From NCBI RefSeq assembly GCF_943733665.1, contig NZ_OX030782.1, forward strand, positions 5,070,501 to 5,134,500: a stretch of DNA of 64,000 nucleotides, in the 5' to 3' direction. The DNA comes from Aquimarina sp. Aq107. GTDB lineage: Bacteria > Bacteroidota > Bacteroidia > Flavobacteriales > Flavobacteriaceae. The notes beneath the pieces are model-generated. The model ran no database searches and was not told the DNA's origin. It saw only the letters and a list, made by a program, of their open reading frames with translations. A program made the position numbers and the translations under genes. Of this stretch, positions 61,294 to 64,000 are shown in pieces; position 1 is the first letter of the stretch, and every line of letters starts with the position of its first letter.

Positions 61294-61325
61294 AAAAAGA
61301 GCTCCTGTTATAGAAGCTCTTTTTC
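61294..61325. terminator. Hairpin with T-runs on both strands in the gene-free region
   Basis: AAAAAGAGCT (61294-61303) and AGCTCTTTTT (61315-61324) are exact complements. It looks like a bidirectional terminator, but no gene ends nearby on either strand, so it may terminate an unrecognised short RNA or be left from a lost gene. Confidence 0.6.
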
Positions 61326-61693
61326 CGGTTAAAAAAGTATAGGGTGACAAAAATTGACCCTTATTTTGAGGTTGTCAATAAACCTCATTTTTGGTTGGCG
61401 TAAATTTGTTTAGTTGTTTTGTTCATCATCTCAAGAATTTATTGCTTTCTTGGATATATAATCTACTGGAATAATTATACCACAAAACAAAATTTAACAT
61501 AAATATTTGATAATCAATGTATTGATGCTTTGTAAGATATTTTTTAACATATAGTTGTGTAGATGTTTTAAGTCACTACTGTGGATAATGTTCTCGCATT
61601 GGAGTTTTATTAAGATAATTTTTTGAATAACTAAAAAGAGAGTTTTTATTTTTGAATCTTTATGTATTTAGAAAATTAGCCACAATTTAGACA
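61326..61693. other. Gene-free region with tandem hairpins
   Basis: Part of a 527-nt gap (61167-61693). After the 61294-61325 hairpin come AGGGT/ACCCT (61342-61346 with 61358-61362) and TGAGGTT/AACCTCA (61368-61374 with 61382-61388), the latter followed by TTTTTG on the plus strand. No ORF of coding quality is seen on either strand. The rest is AT-rich and carries the promoter of the aldo/keto reductase gene. Confidence 0.5.
61623..61654 (+). promoter_or_regulatory. Flavobacterial-type promoter of the aldo/keto reductase gene
   Basis: TTG at 61623-61625 (-33) and TATTTTTG at 61647-61654 (-7), with 21 nt between, fit the TTG-N19-21-TAnnTTTG consensus well. It predicts a leader of about 35 nt before the ATG at 61694. 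Confidence 0.7.
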
Positions 61694-62725
61694 ATGAAGT
61701 ATACAACATTACCAAATACGGATATTAAAGTTAGTAAAATATGTTTAGGTTCTATGACTTGGGGCGAGCAAAACACTGAGTCAGAAGGTCATCAGCAAAT
61801 AGATTACGCAATTAATCAAGGAGTAAATTTTATAGATACTGCCGAGCTTTATTCTGTACCTGCCAAAAAAGAAACTCAAGGAAGTACTGAACGCATAATT
61901 GGTAGTTGGTTAAAAAAATCAGGAAAAAGGGATAAGGTAGTAATAGCTTCAAAAATTGTAGGTCCTGCAGAGTTTTCTAAACATATTAGAAATGAAGGTT
62001 TTACTAAAGAAGAAATTAAAGATGCAATCCATAAGAGTTTAGAAAGATTGCAAACGGATTATATTGACTTATACCAGTTGCATTGGCCAGAAAGGCATAC
62101 TAATTATTTTGGACAACTTGGATATACTCATGATGAAGAAGATGCTTGGAAAGATAATTTTGCCACAATTTTAGAGAGCCTTAATGATTTTATAAAAGAA
62201 GGTAAAATAAGACATATCGGTGTTTCTAATGAGACCGCGTATGGTATGATGCGTTATACCGAAGAAGCTAGAAAAGGAGCGCCTAAAATGATTACAATAC
62301 AAAATCCATATAACTTATTAAATAGAAAAGATGAAATAGGACTTGTAGAAGTTTTACATCGCGAAAATGTAGGACATCTACCGTATTCTCCACTAGGTTT
62401 CGGGATGCTTACAGGTAAATATCTAGAGGAAATACCTAAAAACTCTAGAGTAGACCTTTTTCCTAACTATAATCGATATATGAATGAGAATAGTTATAAG
62501 GCAACTAGATTGTATAATGAGATTGCTAAAAAACATAATATTAGTCTGACACAATTATCACTAGCATTTGTGAATCAGCAACCTTTTGTAACTAGTAATA
62601 TTATTGGTGCAACTTCTATCGAGCAACTAACCGAAAATATTAATAGCATCGATGTGATTTTATCAAACGAAATAATCAATGAAATTAATGAAATTCACGC
62701 GCAAATACCCAATCCAGCTCCTTAG
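61694..62725 (+). CDS. Aldo/keto reductase (Tas-like)
   Basis: A 343-residue NADP(H)-dependent oxidoreductase with the TIM-barrel signature. FIDTAELYSVPAKKETQG holds the catalytic Asp and Tyr, VVIASKIVG the Lys and LYQLHWPERHTNYFG the His. LTGKYLEEIPKNSRVDL and SNIIGATSIEQLTENI are in the cofactor-binding C-terminal part. The first-half style (KVSKICLGSMTWGEQNTE) is that of E. coli Tas. The substrate cannot be told. It has its own promoter and is convergent with radA with 10 nt between the stop codons. Confidence 0.95.
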   Translation: MKYTTLPNTDIKVSKICLGSMTWGEQNTESEGHQQIDYAINQGVNFIDTAELYSVPAKKETQGSTERIIGSWLKKSGKRDKVVIASKIVGPAEFSKHIRNEGFTKEEIKDAIHKSLERLQTDYIDLYQLHWPERHTNYFGQLGYTHDEEDAWKDNFATILESLNDFIKEGKIRHIGVSNETAYGMMRYTEEARKGAPKMITIQNPYNLLNRKDEIGLVEVLHRENVGHLPYSPLGFGMLTGKYLEEIPKNSRVDLFPNYNRYMNENSYKATRLYNEIAKKHNISLTQLSLAFVNQQPFVTSNIIGATSIEQLTENINSIDVILSNEIINEINEIHAQIPNPAP

Positions 62726-62735
62726 TGGTTGGATT

Positions 62736-64000
62736 TTAACCAAATAAATACTCAACTACATCTTCAATTTTGGCAACAAGTTGAATGTTGATTGCGGTAT
62801 TTTGATTAGAAATTTTATTGTATTTAGAAACGAAAATGGTCGCAAAACCTAATTTCTCTGCTTCCTGAATTCTTTGTTCTACTTTATTTATAGGTCTAAT
62901 TTCTCCGGCTAACCCTACTTCTGCGGCAAAGCAAAAATCTTTGGCTATCGGAATATCTTCATTAGAAGATAATATGGCTGCAACTACAGCTAAATCAATT
63001 GCTGGATCATCTACAGAAATACCACCTGTTATATTTAGAAATACATCCTTAGCTCCTAATCTAAATCCTGCACGCTTTTCTAATACTGCAAGGATCATGT
63101 TTAAACGTTTCAGATTGTAACCTGTAGCACTTCTTTGAGGAGTCCCATAGACTGCAGTACTAACTAGTGCCTGTATTTCTATCATCAATGGTCTCATGCC
63201 TTCGACTGTAGCGGCGATTGCAGTTCCGCTTAGCTCTTCTTCTTTTTTAGAGATCAGAATTTCACTAGGATTGGAAACTTCTCTTAACCCACTTCCTAGC
63301 ATTTCATAAATTCCTAATTCGGATGTAGATCCAAAACGGTTTTTTAGAGCTCTTAAAATTCTGTACACGTGATTTCGATCTCCTTCAAACTGAAGCACAG
63401 TATCTACCATGTGTTCGAGAATTTTAGGTCCTGCAATATTTCCATCTTTTGTGATATGACCAATTAGAATAACAGGAGTAGCAGTTTCTTTAGCAAACTT
63501 GATAAGTTCTGTGGTACATTCTCTAATTTGTGAAATACTCCCAGCACTGCTCTCTATATAGTCGCTATGTAGTGTTTGTATTGAATCTATAATGACAATA
63601 TCAGGTTCAGTAGCCTCAATTTGTCTAAAGATATTCTGAGTTTTAGTTTCAGTAAGAATTAAACAATTATCTGTTTTAGATTGAATACGTTCTGCACGCA
63701 TCTTAATTTGTTTTTGGCTCTCTTCTCCCGAAACATATAAAGTTTTATATGGAAGTTTTAAACTAATCTGTAATAATAATGTGCTTTTTCCTATACCAGG
63801 TTCTCCTCCCAACAAGGTAAGTGAACCAGGTACAATTCCACCACCAAGAACCCTGTTCAGTTCTAAATCATCAGTATTATATCTTGCTTCATAACTAGTA
63901 TCAATTTCAGAAATTTTTAATGGTTTAGAAATTCTATTTTCTTTGGAAGATGTGTTAGGATCTTTCCAGTCATTTTTTGAAGCTTTCTGAACTACTTCCT
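62736..64000 (-). CDS. radA: DNA repair protein RadA (5' part beyond window)
   Basis: About 420 residues are visible; the N-terminal zinc finger and start lie beyond position 64000. The frame is open from the edge and continues through VVQKASKNDWKDPNTSSKEN and RVLGGGIVPGSLTLLGGEPG. A start at the internal ATG (63815) is rejected because it would split Walker A from its preceding strand. Walker A is GGEPGIGKST, Walker B is IVIIDSIQTL, and the RadA-specific KNRFG is in LKNRFGSTSEL. The C-terminal half is the Lon-protease-like domain (GISVDDPAIDLAVVAAIL). RadA promotes branch migration in recombination. Confidence 0.97.
   Translation of the reverse strand, partial: EVVQKASKNDWKDPNTSSKENRISKPLKISEIDTSYEARYNTDDLELNRVLGGGIVPGSLTLLGGEPGIGKSTLLLQISLKLPYKTLYVSGEESQKQIKMRAERIQSKTDNCLILTETKTQNIFRQIEATEPDIVIIDSIQTLHSDYIESSAGSISQIRECTTELIKFAKETATPVILIGHITKDGNIAGPKILEHMVDTVLQFEGDRNHVYRILRALKNRFGSTSELGIYEMLGSGLREVSNPSEILISKKEEELSGTAIAATVEGMRPLMIEIQALVSTAVYGTPQRSATGYNLKRLNMILAVLEKRAGFRLGAKDVFLNITGGISVDDPAIDLAVVAAILSSNEDIPIAKDFCFAAEVGLAGEIRPINKVEQRIQEAEKLGFATIFVSKYNKISNQNTAINIQLVAKIEDVVEYLFG

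Noticed and set aside
62736..63815. RadA as a complete gene starting at 63815
   Set aside because: The same frame stays open to the window edge and continues into typical RadA sequence, so the ATG at 63815 is internal.

Overview
This window is about 64 kb of an AT-rich chromosome from a Bacteroidota bacterium, most likely a marine Flavobacteriaceae (Aquimarina-like; the genus is a guess). The evidence is two SusC/Oar-like TonB-dependent receptors with carboxypeptidase-regulatory-like N-termini, type IX secretion (T9SS) C-terminal sorting tails, DUF4097 proteins, a long type-2 isoleucyl-tRNA synthetase, a eukaryote-like glycyl-tRNA synthetase, TAnnTTTG-type -7 promoter boxes and almost no Shine-Dalgarno sequences. 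No rRNA, tRNA, CRISPR array or intact insertion sequence was seen.

Layout. (1) 1-1516: a two-gene ATPase + HNH nuclease pair resembling Septu/PtuAB, cut by the left edge. (2) 1.6-5.7 kb: lepA behind a structured leader, a tiny membrane ORF behind a hairpin leader, a HAD phosphatase, YjbQ and a four-helix membrane protein. (3) 5.7-21 kb, minus strand: an Oar-like receptor; the run DUF3108 - kynA - M23 peptidase - pgi; hppD and hmgA for tyrosine catabolism; a patatin/BamA-like fusion; uvrC. (4) 21.1-24.4 kb, plus strand: a retropepsin-like protease, a RimK ligase and an aspartoacylase-like gene, then 5-formyl-THF cyclo-ligase and a lone receiver domain. (5) 24.4-32.6 kb, minus strand: lspA, three DUF4097 proteins, a HEAT-containing anti-sigma factor, an ECF sigma factor, DksA-like protein and ileS. 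The sigma cassette appears to split an ileS-dksA-lspA operon. (6) 32.7-42.3 kb: a TonB receptor divergent from a MarR-type regulator, a nitrilase-family amidase, an Ig-like lipoprotein, comF and glyS. (7) 42.3-48.6 kb: two head-to-head T9SS paralogues, one split by a 1-nt frameshift in a homopolymer. (8) 49-57.9 kb: a large outer-membrane barrel protein, a Coa1-like protein, a TPR-CHAT protease and a DUF559 nuclease framed by repeats, then an ExoIII-type nuclease. (9) 57.9-64 kb: an OmpA lipoprotein, small secreted and unknown proteins, a repeat- and hairpin-rich intergenic zone, an aldo/keto reductase and the 3' part of radA.

The strongest points for follow-up are the DUF559 gene bracketed by two copies of a composite ~125-nt repeat whose hairpin also supplies the last codons of the TPR-CHAT gene; the A9-tract frameshift that separates a T9SS protein from its signal peptide; the PtuAB-like pair; the swapped HIGH motif (GIHH) of IleRS; and the sigma/anti-sigma/DUF4097 cassette. 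All calls are by eye from sequence; no database search was run.
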